The notes beneath the pieces were generated by a model. It saw nothing but the letters and a program-made list of their open reading frames with translations. It had not been told where the DNA came from and searched no databases. Shown piece after piece: positions 25,346 through 33,451 of a DNA stretch of 48,544 bases. Position numbers and translations under genes: made by a program. The stretch is from assembly GCA_002361735.1 (NCBI GenBank), contig DETS01000067.1, positions 1 through 48,544 of the forward strand, written 5' to 3'. This DNA is from Lachnospiraceae bacterium UBA3282 (GTDB lineage Bacteria > Bacillota > Clostridia > Lachnospirales > Lachnospiraceae). How positions within the stretch are numbered: position 1 is the first letter of the stretch; each line of letters opens with the position of its first letter.

Positions 25346-25932
25346 TCTTTTATGTGATAACTTTTCGTGCAGATCGCATCAAACACAATACCCTGCTCAT
25401 TCAGGTACGCCTTATATTCGGAAAGCTTCTCCTCCTGCCCCTCCAGTTCCGGGGAGACAAAGCAGAGCTGATAACCGAGCGCCTTTAATTCCCGATAGCT
25501 CTCCTTATCAATCGGGATTTTGGTAAAGCAGTCCACCCAGATCCAGTTTGCCCGCCCCGCCATATTGCGGATCGTATCAAGCCCTTCCAATTCACTGAAG
25601 CGCAGCGCTACCTCCTTCACCCCCATGTCTGTCAAAAGCTTTATCATCGGAAAGGATGAATCCAGGAAAAAATATTTTTTTATCTGATACTTCTCCATCA
25701 GCGCAAGCACTTCATGTTCAATACGCTCGCTCTTAATATTCAGGATCATGGTCCCGTGATGATAAGCCTTGCAGTATGCCTCAAAGTCCTGTCCCGCCTC
25801 GAACGGATTGTGAGAAATGTAGATCCGCCCATTCAAATCATCCCGCAGATCCAACTCCACCCCGTATTCCGCGGGAAGCTCCATAAGCTCCTCGATCGTA
25901 TTGATCCTGTGCGCGATATACTCAGTACTCAT
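25336..25932 (-). CDS. Glycerophosphodiester phosphodiesterase-like protein
   Basis: This 198-residue protein shows the GDPD active-site spacing near its N-terminus: His8-Arg9 (IAHRI), Glu26 and Asp28 (VELDLR), and His41 (ISHNPF). These are the equivalents of the catalytic HR, ExD and H of GDPD enzymes. The rest fits a short TIM barrel. No signal peptide is seen, so it acts in the cytosol. GGAGGAAGG lies directly before the ATG. It overlaps the GT-C gene and follows the GT2 gene by 84 bases. It might hydrolyse a phosphodiester made by this cluster, or be a non-enzymatic relative; the substrate is unknown. Confidence 0.7.
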   Translation of the reverse strand: MSTEYIAHRINTIEELMELPAEYGVELDLRDDLNGRIYISHNPFEAGQDFEAYCKAYHHGTMILNIKSERIEHEVLALMEKYQIKKYFFLDSSFPMIKLLTDMGVKEVALRFSELEGLDTIRNMAGRANWIWVDCFTKIPIDKESYRELKALGYQLCFVSPELEGQEEKLSEYKAYLNEQGIVFDAICTKSYHIKDWM

Positions 25933-26016
25933 ACCTTCCTCCTAAATGAAATCCTTTTCTCAATCCTGTAATAATTGCGCAAATGATATAATCATAAGCA
26001 GACTCTTGGAGTAACA

Positions 26017-26709
26017 TCACAGACTTTTTTTCAGCTTCACACTAAACGCCATCGTCCTCTTGATAAACTTCCACTTCGCTGCCAGCCCCGTATTCCATTT
26101 GGATGTCCCATGCACCCGCTCCGGGAAATCCACCGCAAAGCGCACTACTTTCAACCCTTTTTTTCGTGCCATATACAGGGCGTACAAATCCAGCGCAAAG
26201 TCATGGGGCGGATTCTCCCAGCCTTCATAAAAAACTTTCGGGAAAATATTCGGCTGGGCGTTGATATCATAAAGCTTTTTCCCCAAATAACAAGTCTCAA
26301 ACACGCTCATGCCTACCGTAAAAAATACATCGAAAAACGGTCTTCCCTTACGGTTTCCTTTAACAAAAACAAGCCCCTTCTCCTCCTCAATGAGATCGAG
26401 CGCCTTCATCACATCGGCAGGATCCGTCTGCATATCCGCATGCGTCCAGCCGATATACTCCCCCCGACACTCCTTAAGCCCCTGTAAAATGCCGTACCCA
26501 TAGCCCTGATTCACGGGCACTTTTACGATCCTTGCAAAAGAATAGCGGGGTAACAGTTCAACAAACACCTCAGCGCTGCCGTCGGTGGAACCGTTATCCA
26601 CCAAGACTACCTCTACATCTTCTCTCTTGACTACATCGTTAAACCGTTCTAAAATCAACGGTACATTTTCTTTTTCATTATAGCAGGGCACAACAATGGA
26701 AAGCTTCAT
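26017..26709 (-). CDS. Family 2 glycosyltransferase, polyprenyl-phosphate sugar synthase-like
   Basis: This 230-residue GT-A enzyme starts MKLSIVVPCYNEKENV and has the nucleotide-binding VLVDNGSTDGS. The acidic metal motif sits in THADMQTDP, and the acceptor-end motif is HGTSKWNTG. It lacks membrane helices, like soluble dolichyl-phosphate mannose synthase relatives. It probably transfers an NDP-sugar to a lipid phosphate carrier. The ATG at 26709 is preceded by GAAGGGAGAAGC; a GTG eight codons earlier is weaker. It is bracketed by the HAD gene (26-base gap) and the GDPD-like gene. Confidence 0.88.
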   Translation of the reverse strand: MKLSIVVPCYNEKENVPLILERFNDVVKREDVEVVLVDNGSTDGSAEVFVELLPRYSFARIVKVPVNQGYGYGILQGLKECRGEYIGWTHADMQTDPADVMKALDLIEEEKGLVFVKGNRKGRPFFDVFFTVGMSVFETCYLGKKLYDINAQPNIFPKVFYEGWENPPHDFALDLYALYMARKKGLKVVRFAVDFPERVHGTSKWNTGLAAKWKFIKRTMAFSVKLKKSL

Positions 26710-26735
26710 AATGCTTCTCCCTTCTTTTATCACAT

Positions 26736-27449
26736 TTACGGCAAAGATAACACAGGCGTAAGCAGACTGTAAAGCTCCTCGTGGCTTGTCACCGTCTCAA
26801 ATTCGATATCCTCACTCTCCGCCGGAGGCTCCTTCTTATCGGGATTAAACCAGATCGCCCGCATCCCTGCTGCCACTGCGCCCTTTACATCCCTCTCAAA
26901 GCTGTCTCCCACAAAACACACCTCTTTCGGATACAACCGAAGTTTTTCGAGGCACATCTCAAAAATTTTGGGAGAGGGCTTTTCCGCTCCCGCTTCCTCA
27001 CTTGTCACCAGACAGTCCACATCATCCGTCAGCTTAAGCGCTCTTAACTTCCTGTGCTGAATGTGCGCCAACAGATCCGTACAGACCGCCACACGGACAT
27101 ACTTATCATGCAGCGCGTCCATAAGCTTATCGACTCCCGGATAAAGCGTCATTTTATTTAAGAAAACGCCCCAGTAAATCTCGTACATCTCAAGCGCCAG
27201 ATACAGCGGTCTGATATCCAAATATTCCAGTGTCTTCTGAAAATACAACATACGACTGTGGGAAGTTGCCGTCTCACCCAGATTCTTTTTGGTCGCTATC
27301 CTGGCTCGCCTGAATGCCTCCTCGCTCTGTGCCTCACTCACACCCAATCGTTCCAGAACAAGTTCCTGCACCCGCCGGAATGCTTCCTTATCAAGCGTAT
27401 CGTAATCATATAACGTACCGTCCAAATCAAAGATTACCGCCCTTATCAT
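26736..27449 (-). CDS. HAD-superfamily phosphatase
   Basis: This 237-residue HAD hydrolase shows all four motifs: FDLDGTLYD (residues 7-15, nucleophile Asp8), the Thr motif in VCTDLL, Lys near EEAGAEKPSP, and the acidic pair FVGDSFERD. A helical cap between motifs I and II gives it the subclass I plan used for small phosphorylated metabolites. It lies between the GT-C/kinase fusion and the GT2 gene in the same direction, with GGGGG before the ATG. It probably dephosphorylates a sugar or polyol phosphate in this pathway; the substrate is not visible. Confidence 0.88.
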   Translation of the reverse strand: MIRAVIFDLDGTLYDYDTLDKEAFRRVQELVLERLGVSEAQSEEAFRRARIATKKNLGETATSHSRMLYFQKTLEYLDIRPLYLALEMYEIYWGVFLNKMTLYPGVDKLMDALHDKYVRVAVCTDLLAHIQHRKLRALKLTDDVDCLVTSEEAGAEKPSPKIFEMCLEKLRLYPKEVCFVGDSFERDVKGAVAAGMRAIWFNPDKKEPPAESEDIEFETVTSHEELYSLLTPVLSLP

Positions 27450-27520
27450 TTATCTTCCCCCTTTATAAACTCCGTTTTATCCTCTTTTCCCTTAGCATAT
27501 CCGTCATATCCGTCAAAAAC

Positions 27521-29623
27521 TCAATCCCGCTTCATGATCTCACTGATCACCAAAAGCAGCATAAGCTGTACCAGACCGTTGACCCCGTCTTCCCAAATCG
27601 TTCGACCGCCCGTCAGATCCTCAATCTGCGGAATTGCCGTCGCCGCAAGCTTCGCCCACAGTCTCCCATTCCTTTTAATCTCCTGCCCGTTAAAAGTGAC
27701 CTTCTGGTGCAGGGGATCGTCACAGGAAAGAACGCCCTTCACGTCGCGATCCTGTAAAAGTGACAGCAGCGGTTCCACATTGATTCCCATATCCATGATA
27801 AATTCAACACTTAAGCATATTTCTGAAATCCGTCCCGCCTTCTCCGGTCTTGCCACAAGTGTCTCATCAAAATATCGTATCACCAGATCCGCATACTGTT
27901 TCTGCGGGTGAATATATTTTTCCGCATCCTTTCTTCTCGCCTTGATCTGCTCCAGGATCGCTGCCCGGCCATGCCCTCTGTCGTTCTGATCCCGACACAG
28001 CTTCCAATGGCAGCGCAGCGCCTCGTCGGTATCCAGATAAATCTTCATATCAAGCACCTGCCTCATCTGCGGCAGGTATAAAGAGTGCAGACCGCATAAC
28101 ACCACATAGGGTTTGGGCACAAGTCTGCGCTTCTTGGTAAATGTTCCCGTTTCGTGGTCATAATCTACACGGTTTACCGTATTGTTTCCCCGCAGTACCT
28201 GCAGATCCGACGCTTGTCTGTAGAGATAATTTGCCCGGGGATTTAAGTGGGTCATCTCCTCCCAGTTATGATCCCCCCGCTCCCATTTGTGATCGCCGTC
28301 TCCCTCCACGGAAAGCAGGCGCTCCTTCGAAAAAAGCGCTTCCAGAATCTCTAAAAGCCTGCTTTTCCCCGCGCCGCTGTCCCCCGCAATGCCGATGGTA
28401 AATGGACGACTTCTCCTGTGGTAGTAGGAATTGCTCCCTACACCATAGAGATACATACTGACCACCAAAATCAGAAATACGCCTACCATCAGAGAAAACA
28501 CGATATCTTTTATGTTTCCCTCAGATAGTTTGATATTTCCTAAGCTGATCCCCATAAAATACAGATCCACAAACTGCGTCCGATGAAAGAAAACATAATA
28601 CAGTAAATACAGTAAATTAAAGCCGCCGTAAACAAGCACCATCTTGCCCCGATTTTCCTGCAGTCTTGCCAGATACAGCATAAAAAAGGGCACGACCCAG
28701 ATAAACCAGGCAGGCATCGCCGGAACCAGCGCCACAAACACCGAAAACAACAGCCCCGTCATACTGATCAACAGATCGCCATTCATCTGATTGACCCGAA
28801 ACGCCTGAAAATAGAGAAACAACAGCGCCAGCACCGTTAAGAGCAAATGCGCGTTTCCATAGTTGAGATAAACCATATTGATCGCCTGTTGTTCCTTATT
28901 AAACAACACCATATTAAAAAACCCGGTCCCCCAGAAAGGCAGTATCACCAACATGGTAAAAAGGATTGGCAGCCCTGTCATAAAAACTGCCTTTTTCCAA
29001 CCCTTTCTCTTATACAGATAGAGATAAAAAAGCGGCAGCGCCGCCGCAATATGCAATTTGGAGGAAAGCGCCAGCGAGAGAAACAGAATGAACCACCACT
29101 CGCAGGCAGTCTCCTTTTTCGCCGCCCTGCCCATCTGCGTCAGATAGTAGACCGCACCGACTAAAAACACGGTCGGAATGAGATCCAGCTGTCCGTGCAT
29201 GTAAGAAGCATAAAGAATAATGGGGGACAAAAAATATAACACCAAAATATATTTTCTCTTATCTCGGGAAAGTCGGAGCAGAAAATACAACCCTAAAAGA
29301 TCCACCAGAAGAATTGGCAGTTTGAAAAAAAGATTCCTCAAAAAAAGAGGCATTTCCCCAAAAAAGGTCACGAAAACACCGCCGATACATTCGATCAGAA
29401 GCATAACGGGCGGATAAGGAAAAGACGGCAAAAGCGCATTATCATAATAGACCTGATAAGGATTTTCACCGCCCAAAAAACATTTCACAAAGGGAATAAA
29501 CATCTGATCCTGATAATCGGAAGAAAAAAGCCCCATCAAAAGTAACTTAAACAACACCCCCACAAGAATGGAAGCCCGCAGATATTTTTGATAATTTTTT
29601 TCCATGTCGAGCCTGTACCGCAT
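27521..29623 (-). CDS. GT-C-like polytopic membrane protein fused to PRK/uridine-kinase-like P-loop kinase
   Basis: This 700-residue protein has two clear halves. Residues about 15-395 hold 10-12 hydrophobic helices with motifs common to GT-C mannosyltransferases: an early acidic loop (SSDYQDQM), GGENPY, and HGQLD near 143-147. Residues about 405-590 hold a P-loop kinase: Walker A GIAGDSGAGKS (411-421), the PRK-like lines HLNPRANYLYRQASDL and YDHETGTF, and the RDQNDRGHG lid near 544-552. Uridine kinases and phosphoribulokinases share this outline. A further domain of about 110 residues follows. Placing a small-molecule kinase on a membrane glycosyltransferase is unusual. The kinase substrate is unknown, and the exact start is uncertain because the ribosome site is weak. 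Confidence 0.8.
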   Translation of the reverse strand: MRYRLDMEKNYQKYLRASILVGVLFKLLLMGLFSSDYQDQMFIPFVKCFLGGENPYQVYYDNALLPSFPYPPVMLLIECIGGVFVTFFGEMPLFLRNLFFKLPILLVDLLGLYFLLRLSRDKRKYILVLYFLSPIILYASYMHGQLDLIPTVFLVGAVYYLTQMGRAAKKETACEWWFILFLSLALSSKLHIAAALPLFYLYLYKRKGWKKAVFMTGLPILFTMLVILPFWGTGFFNMVLFNKEQQAINMVYLNYGNAHLLLTVLALLFLYFQAFRVNQMNGDLLISMTGLLFSVFVALVPAMPAWFIWVVPFFMLYLARLQENRGKMVLVYGGFNLLYLLYYVFFHRTQFVDLYFMGISLGNIKLSEGNIKDIVFSLMVGVFLILVVSMYLYGVGSNSYYHRRSRPFTIGIAGDSGAGKSRLLEILEALFSKERLLSVEGDGDHKWERGDHNWEEMTHLNPRANYLYRQASDLQVLRGNNTVNRVDYDHETGTFTKKRRLVPKPYVVLCGLHSLYLPQMRQVLDMKIYLDTDEALRCHWKLCRDQNDRGHGRAAILEQIKARRKDAEKYIHPQKQYADLVIRYFDETLVARPEKAGRISEICLSVEFIMDMGINVEPLLSLLQDRDVKGVLSCDDPLHQKVTFNGQEIKRNGRLWAKLAATAIPQIEDLTGGRTIWEDGVNGLVQLMLLLVISEIMKRD

Positions 29624-29667
29624 CTCTCAGCCCATACTCCCTTTAGCGATCCTTTTGACCACTTTTT

Positions 29668-31410
29668 CTACAGCCTTTCCCGCTCGAAAGCCAAAAAGTC
29701 CTTGAAATAGGCATAAGTTTTTTGATACCCCTCATAGTCTGCGGGCGTTCCCCAGCCCACATAACGGTCGATATCGAAAATCTTAGCCCGATATCCTAAG
29801 TCTAACACATGTTTCACTGTTTGGTCTACATAAAATTCTCCGTTGACCCGATCATTTTCACGGATCATCTTCGCAGTCGCCTCCAAAAAGACCTTTGCCT
29901 TCCGAAACCAGAAAGTCGCTACCACCGCCGGGTCTTCCATCGGCGTGTCGGAAATCGCCTTTTTGATCGATGTGCCTGTCACGTTTCCTTCCTCATCGGT
30001 CAGCATCCAGCCATAAGCGTTGGGATTTTGCAAAACCGCTTCGTTGTGCCGATAAGTAAAGACGATGCAGTCGCACTCTCTTACAATATTATAAAACGCT
30101 TTTTCGTCTATATCCATCCCGTTATCACAGCCCGCGATCAAAAGCGGTTCCTCGGGATCCAGGTATTCCTCCGCCAACATACAAGTACATGCCTGTCCTT
30201 CCGTCAGCTTCTCGACCGTGATAAACTGCGCCTGCGGATAATAGGCTTTGATGGCATCTTCCACGCCGTCCTCTTTGTGGAAGGTGCGGTCCACGTAAAT
30301 CACATTCGCGCCGTCTGCCGTCACCCCCGGAAGGTCTTTCGTGGCACAGACCACCATGGGCTTTTCCGTGCCGTCCCACCTGTCGATCGTGGGAATCGCG
30401 GGTTTATGGATACGATAGCCTGCATCGGCAAAGCGCTGCCCCGCACCTGCCATGGGGATTAAAACCTTGCCTGCGGGCGTATTTTTATCCTGCCCTCGTT
30501 CTTTCCCCGCAGTTGTTTTACTTGTCGTACTTCCGTTCTTTTCATTACGCAAAACCAAATCTGTCCAATACACAAATTCCTGCATATCCTCGGGCGTCCC
30601 CCACTGACAAAAATAGGTGACATTTGTGGGAATCCAAACTTTACGCCCGTCTTTCACCATAAAATTGTAAGGAAGGCTTGCGTAAAACTCACCGTTGATG
30701 GCGCATTCCTCATGCTCCGCCAATCGCCGGCAGTATTGTTCCATCAGCCCGCCGTTCTTAAAATAGTAGACTCCGGGAGAATGCTTCGCCTTCGTCTTAT
30801 CTTTTTCAAAGGAATATTTTTCCCGAATCTCTATCAAATCGTCATTTTCATCCGTCTGGCAGGAAGCATAAAAATTCTTTGCCGGCAATAAGTTCGGGTG
30901 AAATCCCGTATAACAGGGTACCGCACCGTCGCAGTCCCGCTCTTTTGCTTCTTTTGCAAACGCGGCATAATCCCAACTCATATAAAAATCGCAGTAATTG
31001 ATGATAACGCCGTCTTCTTTGTGAAACTGCGCAGCATCGCCGCTCACGATCCGCACACCGCTCAAAGCATCGGTCTTCTGCCCTTCTGTCTCCCTCTCTG
31101 CGGCGGATGCCGTTTGCAACGCGCGATACGCCCGCAGCACATCCCAAACCGGTCCCTTCTTCACCCAATCTTCAATGGAGACAATCACCGCATTCGGCGC
31201 AAGCGCAAGCAGCTTCTCCTTCATAGCAGGATCTTTTTGCAAATGCTCCCCGCGGCACACAAAAACAAACTGTACATCCACCGGGTACATCCCTTTCACA
31301 ATCCACTCAATGATCGGCTTTCCCATCACCGGAATAAAAGGTTTCAAGTCCTGATAGCCCGCCGCCACAAAGCGGGAACCGTAACCCGTCATGGGTATGA
31401 TAATGTTCAT
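29668..31410 (-). CDS. Tandem-domain sugar/polyol-phosphate nucleotidyltransferase
   Basis: This 580-residue protein contains two nucleotidyltransferase domains in series. Domain 1 (about 1-290) has the pyrophosphorylase-like loop MTGYGSRF at 7-14, lysine in LKPFIPVMGKP, and acidic NYCDFYMSWD near 138-147. Domain 2 (about 315-580) has MAGAGQRF at 320-327, HKPAIP, and the acidic AGCDNGMDID. A low-complexity Ser/Thr/Lys linker separates them. Both loops keep key residues, so both may be active. Such enzymes activate a sugar or polyol phosphate with CTP, GTP or UTP. AGGAGG for this ATG lies inside the end of the aldolase gene, indicating coupling. Two different activations in one chain are plausible. 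Confidence 0.85.
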   Translation of the reverse strand: MNIIIPMTGYGSRFVAAGYQDLKPFIPVMGKPIIEWIVKGMYPVDVQFVFVCRGEHLQKDPAMKEKLLALAPNAVIVSIEDWVKKGPVWDVLRAYRALQTASAAERETEGQKTDALSGVRIVSGDAAQFHKEDGVIINYCDFYMSWDYAAFAKEAKERDCDGAVPCYTGFHPNLLPAKNFYASCQTDENDDLIEIREKYSFEKDKTKAKHSPGVYYFKNGGLMEQYCRRLAEHEECAINGEFYASLPYNFMVKDGRKVWIPTNVTYFCQWGTPEDMQEFVYWTDLVLRNEKNGSTTSKTTAGKERGQDKNTPAGKVLIPMAGAGQRFADAGYRIHKPAIPTIDRWDGTEKPMVVCATKDLPGVTADGANVIYVDRTFHKEDGVEDAIKAYYPQAQFITVEKLTEGQACTCMLAEEYLDPEEPLLIAGCDNGMDIDEKAFYNIVRECDCIVFTYRHNEAVLQNPNAYGWMLTDEEGNVTGTSIKKAISDTPMEDPAVVATFWFRKAKVFLEATAKMIRENDRVNGEFYVDQTVKHVLDLGYRAKIFDIDRYVGWGTPADYEGYQKTYAYFKDFLAFERERL

Positions 31411-31414
31411 ATTT

Positions 31415-32482
31415 CTATAACCTCCTGCGGTATTTCTCTGCATCCCAATTTAACAGCTCGTCCTGCTGCCCTTCGCTCAAATAATTCATCCCCTGAGAAA
31501 GATTCGCCGCCTGCACCTGCGCCGCAAAACTCATGACATTCTCAATCTCCTGCGCTTTCTTCACGCTCTCCGCCAATATATAAAAGCGTTCCTGATAGCA
31601 GACCATCGCCGGGATCCCGTTTTTCTCTATAAAGGAAATGACATCCTTCCTCGTAAAATCATCGGCTAAAAACAGCGGCTTTTTCGACCCGTAAACAATG
31701 CAGTCCGGGCAGAACGCATGATTCCACGTTTCTTCCTTTAACACCGCCTGCGCTGCACCTTCCCGGGTCAGGGAATTATTTTCTGATAAATAGACAATCT
31801 TATCCGCAAGCCCGGGTATGTCGGAAAAAGCTCTCCAGAGCTTCGTTGCGTTCGGATACGCCTCATAGGAAACCTGCAGATAGGCTGCAATCTTTTGCAG
31901 CACTTCTTCCGTCCCTTCGATCACACGCTCTGCCGAATCGCCGCTCACCACCAGCCCGTGATTTGCCAGAAAAATGACCGACCCGTCCGCTCCCTGCGCC
32001 TGTTTTTTGCAAAATTCCCGATAATAGGCTTCCGCCAGCGCCGCGCCGGGCTTTTTGTAAGGAACAAACACGGCATCGGGAAACAGCATGCGCAGCGCGT
32101 CTATGCCGCCTGCCCTTGCCGTTAAGATATTGACTAATGTAGGATGTGAATGCAGGGTATACTTTCCCGTCACCGCATGAAGGAACGTCTCGATAGAAGC
32201 CCGTCCGCCCTCGATCTGTGCCTTTGCGAGAAGTTCTTTTCCCGCTTCCTCCGTCAGCACGGATTCCCCATCTGCTTTGATGTTTTCCTGAAAATAATTC
32301 ACAATCAGTTGATAATCTACCTTAGAATATCCGTTTTCTTCGCTCACATCCGCAAGCTGGATGCCCGAACTTTTCACCAGCATGATGTGGTCATCCGGCT
32401 TCATGGACGTGTTGCCGCCGCCCGCCTGCGCTAAGTCGTTTCGCATTCCCGCGTATTTTGAGATCTGAATAAAGCCCTGCAT
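31415..32482 (-). CDS. Class II aldolase/adducin-family protein
   Basis: This 355-residue protein has the class II aldolase fold. There is an early phosphate-binding line GGGNTSMK (about 25-32), and zinc ligands occur in THSHPT-like LHSHPTLVN and in LANHGLVVSG. It resembles the aldolase part of bifunctional aldolase/dehydrogenase proteins but lacks the dehydrogenase half. Related enzymes cleave or build ketose phosphates, or act as epimerases. The ATG at 32482 is preceded by GGAGG five bases upstream. It is the first gene of the seven-gene cluster; its stop codon lies 4 bases before the tandem nucleotidyltransferase. It may supply the sugar phosphate that is later activated. Confidence 0.82.
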   Translation of the reverse strand: MQGFIQISKYAGMRNDLAQAGGGNTSMKPDDHIMLVKSSGIQLADVSEENGYSKVDYQLIVNYFQENIKADGESVLTEEAGKELLAKAQIEGGRASIETFLHAVTGKYTLHSHPTLVNILTARAGGIDALRMLFPDAVFVPYKKPGAALAEAYYREFCKKQAQGADGSVIFLANHGLVVSGDSAERVIEGTEEVLQKIAAYLQVSYEAYPNATKLWRAFSDIPGLADKIVYLSENNSLTREGAAQAVLKEETWNHAFCPDCIVYGSKKPLFLADDFTRKDVISFIEKNGIPAMVCYQERFYILAESVKKAQEIENVMSFAAQVQAANLSQGMNYLSEGQQDELLNWDAEKYRRRL

Positions 32483-32524
32483 GGTTTCCTCCATATCTTC
32501 TTAAAACATTTTGCTCTATGTTAC

Positions 32525-32555
32525 AAAAGGAAGCTGCCGTAAAAAGAGCAGCTCC
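32525..32555 (-). terminator. Intrinsic terminator after hicB
   Basis: On the minus strand GGAGCTGC and GCAGCTTCC form a stem around a short T-rich loop, followed by TTTTG. It separates the hicAB module from the glycan cluster. Confidence 0.75.
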
Positions 32556-32562
32556 CTATTAT

Positions 32563-32964
32563 TTATTTCGCCTGTGCCATTGAAAATAGGGTGTCTTGTA
32601 ACAGTTTAGAAAAATTGATATTATTCTTTTCAGCAAAACTGTTTAACCATGCCGGAATCGTAAGGTTTTTTCTGACAGCCTTTCCACCATATTTTTCTTC
32701 ATAGGCGTCAATGTCTAATAATAACATATTGATTATGCACCCATTTTCAGCAGTTATCTCCGAATAGTCAGAGGGATATGGAACTTGCTCGCCGTCTTCC
32801 AGTTCTCCTAATATCCAACCGCTGGCAGCATCAATCCCCATTTCAATAGCCTGCTCCAAGTCTTTGCCCTCCGTTACGCAACCGGGTAAGTCCGGAAATT
32901 CTACCACATATCCTCCACTTTGATCTGAAAACGGCTTAAATATCGCCGGATAAACTAATTTCAC
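32563..32964 (-). CDS. hicB: HicB-family antitoxin
   Basis: This 133-residue HicB protein has an N-terminal degenerate RNase H-like part (FPDLPGCVTEGKDLEQAI, a hallmark line) and a C-terminal ribbon-helix-helix (KNLTIPAWLNSFAEKNNINF) for DNA binding. It neutralises HicA and represses the operon. I prefer the GTG at 32964, which has GGAAGG eight bases upstream and gives the family-typical start MKLVYPAIF; a GTG three codons earlier is possible. It follows hicA by 26 bases. The operator probably lies in the promoter at 33224-33252. Confidence 0.9.
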   Translation of the reverse strand: MKLVYPAIFKPFSDQSGGYVVEFPDLPGCVTEGKDLEQAIEMGIDAASGWILGELEDGEQVPYPSDYSEITAENGCIINMLLLDIDAYEEKYGGKAVRKNLTIPAWLNSFAEKNNINFSKLLQDTLFSMAQAK

Positions 32965-32990
32965 TCTATTCACCTTCCTTAAAATATGGT

Positions 32991-33170
32991 CTAAAGCCCC
33001 GCTTGCCTTAATATCGATTTTACTGTATCAGGATTCAAATCCCCTCCATGTTCCGGGATTGTAATTTTTCCAGATTTCGCCGGATGTTTGTATTGATGAT
33101 GGGAACCTTTTTGCTTTACTTGATACCATCCGTCTTTTAATATTATACTCTCAACTTCCCTAAATCTCAT
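32991..33170 (-). CDS. hicA: HicA-family mRNA interferase toxin
   Basis: This small 59-residue protein reads MRFREVESIILKDGW, then KGSHHQYKHP and ITIPEHGGDLNPDTVKSIL. This is the standard HicA double-stranded-RNA-binding-like fold with the catalytic histidine in GSHHQY. HicA cuts mRNA and is blocked by HicB, encoded next. GGGGGT lies five bases before the ATG. Its size is normal for HicA, and no disruption is seen. It is easy to miss by length filters, but the motif match and the partner make the call firm. Confidence 0.92.
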   Translation of the reverse strand: MRFREVESIILKDGWYQVKQKGSHHQYKHPAKSGKITIPEHGGDLNPDTVKSILRQAGL

Positions 33171-33223
33171 TCAATACCCCCTTATTCATTCATGTTATCA
33201 CTCCCTTCCCTTTATTTAATTTC

Positions 33224-33252
33224 ATTTTAATGCGCATAATACGCATTGTCAA
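33224..33252 (-). promoter_or_regulatory. hicAB promoter with operator in the spacer
   Basis: On the minus strand a perfect TTGACA (33247-33252) is followed after exactly 17 bases by TAAAAT (33224-33229). The spacer contains the inverted repeat AATGCG-N7-CGCATT (33229-33234 and 33242-33247), a good candidate for HicB binding that would block the polymerase directly. Confidence 0.82.
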
Positions 33253-33284
33253 TAATATTTGTATATGATATTCCTTCATTATAC

Positions 33285-33410
33285 CTATTTATCAACATCC
33301 TCCAAATACCGATTCGGCATATGCCCCAGCCAGCAATGCTTGCAGCGATTAGGGCAGCCATATAAATCGACACACAATGTAATGGATTTATCATTGATAT
33401 GGTTTTCCAT
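33285..33410 (-). pseudogene. Truncated radical SAM enzyme (N-terminal fragment)
   Basis: A frame of 41 codons starts with MENHINDK and carries a full radical SAM cluster motif C19-x3-C23-x2-C26 in DLYGCPNRCKHCWLG, then stops after EDVDK. GAAGGAGATAAG is a good ribosome site. A working radical SAM protein needs about 200 or more residues, so this is a remnant. The sequence beyond the stop is the hicAB promoter, which suggests that arrival of hicAB or a deletion removed the rest. Confidence 0.8.
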
Positions 33411-33451
33411 TCTTTACTTATCTCCTTCGGTTCTTTTATCCTCTACTGATA

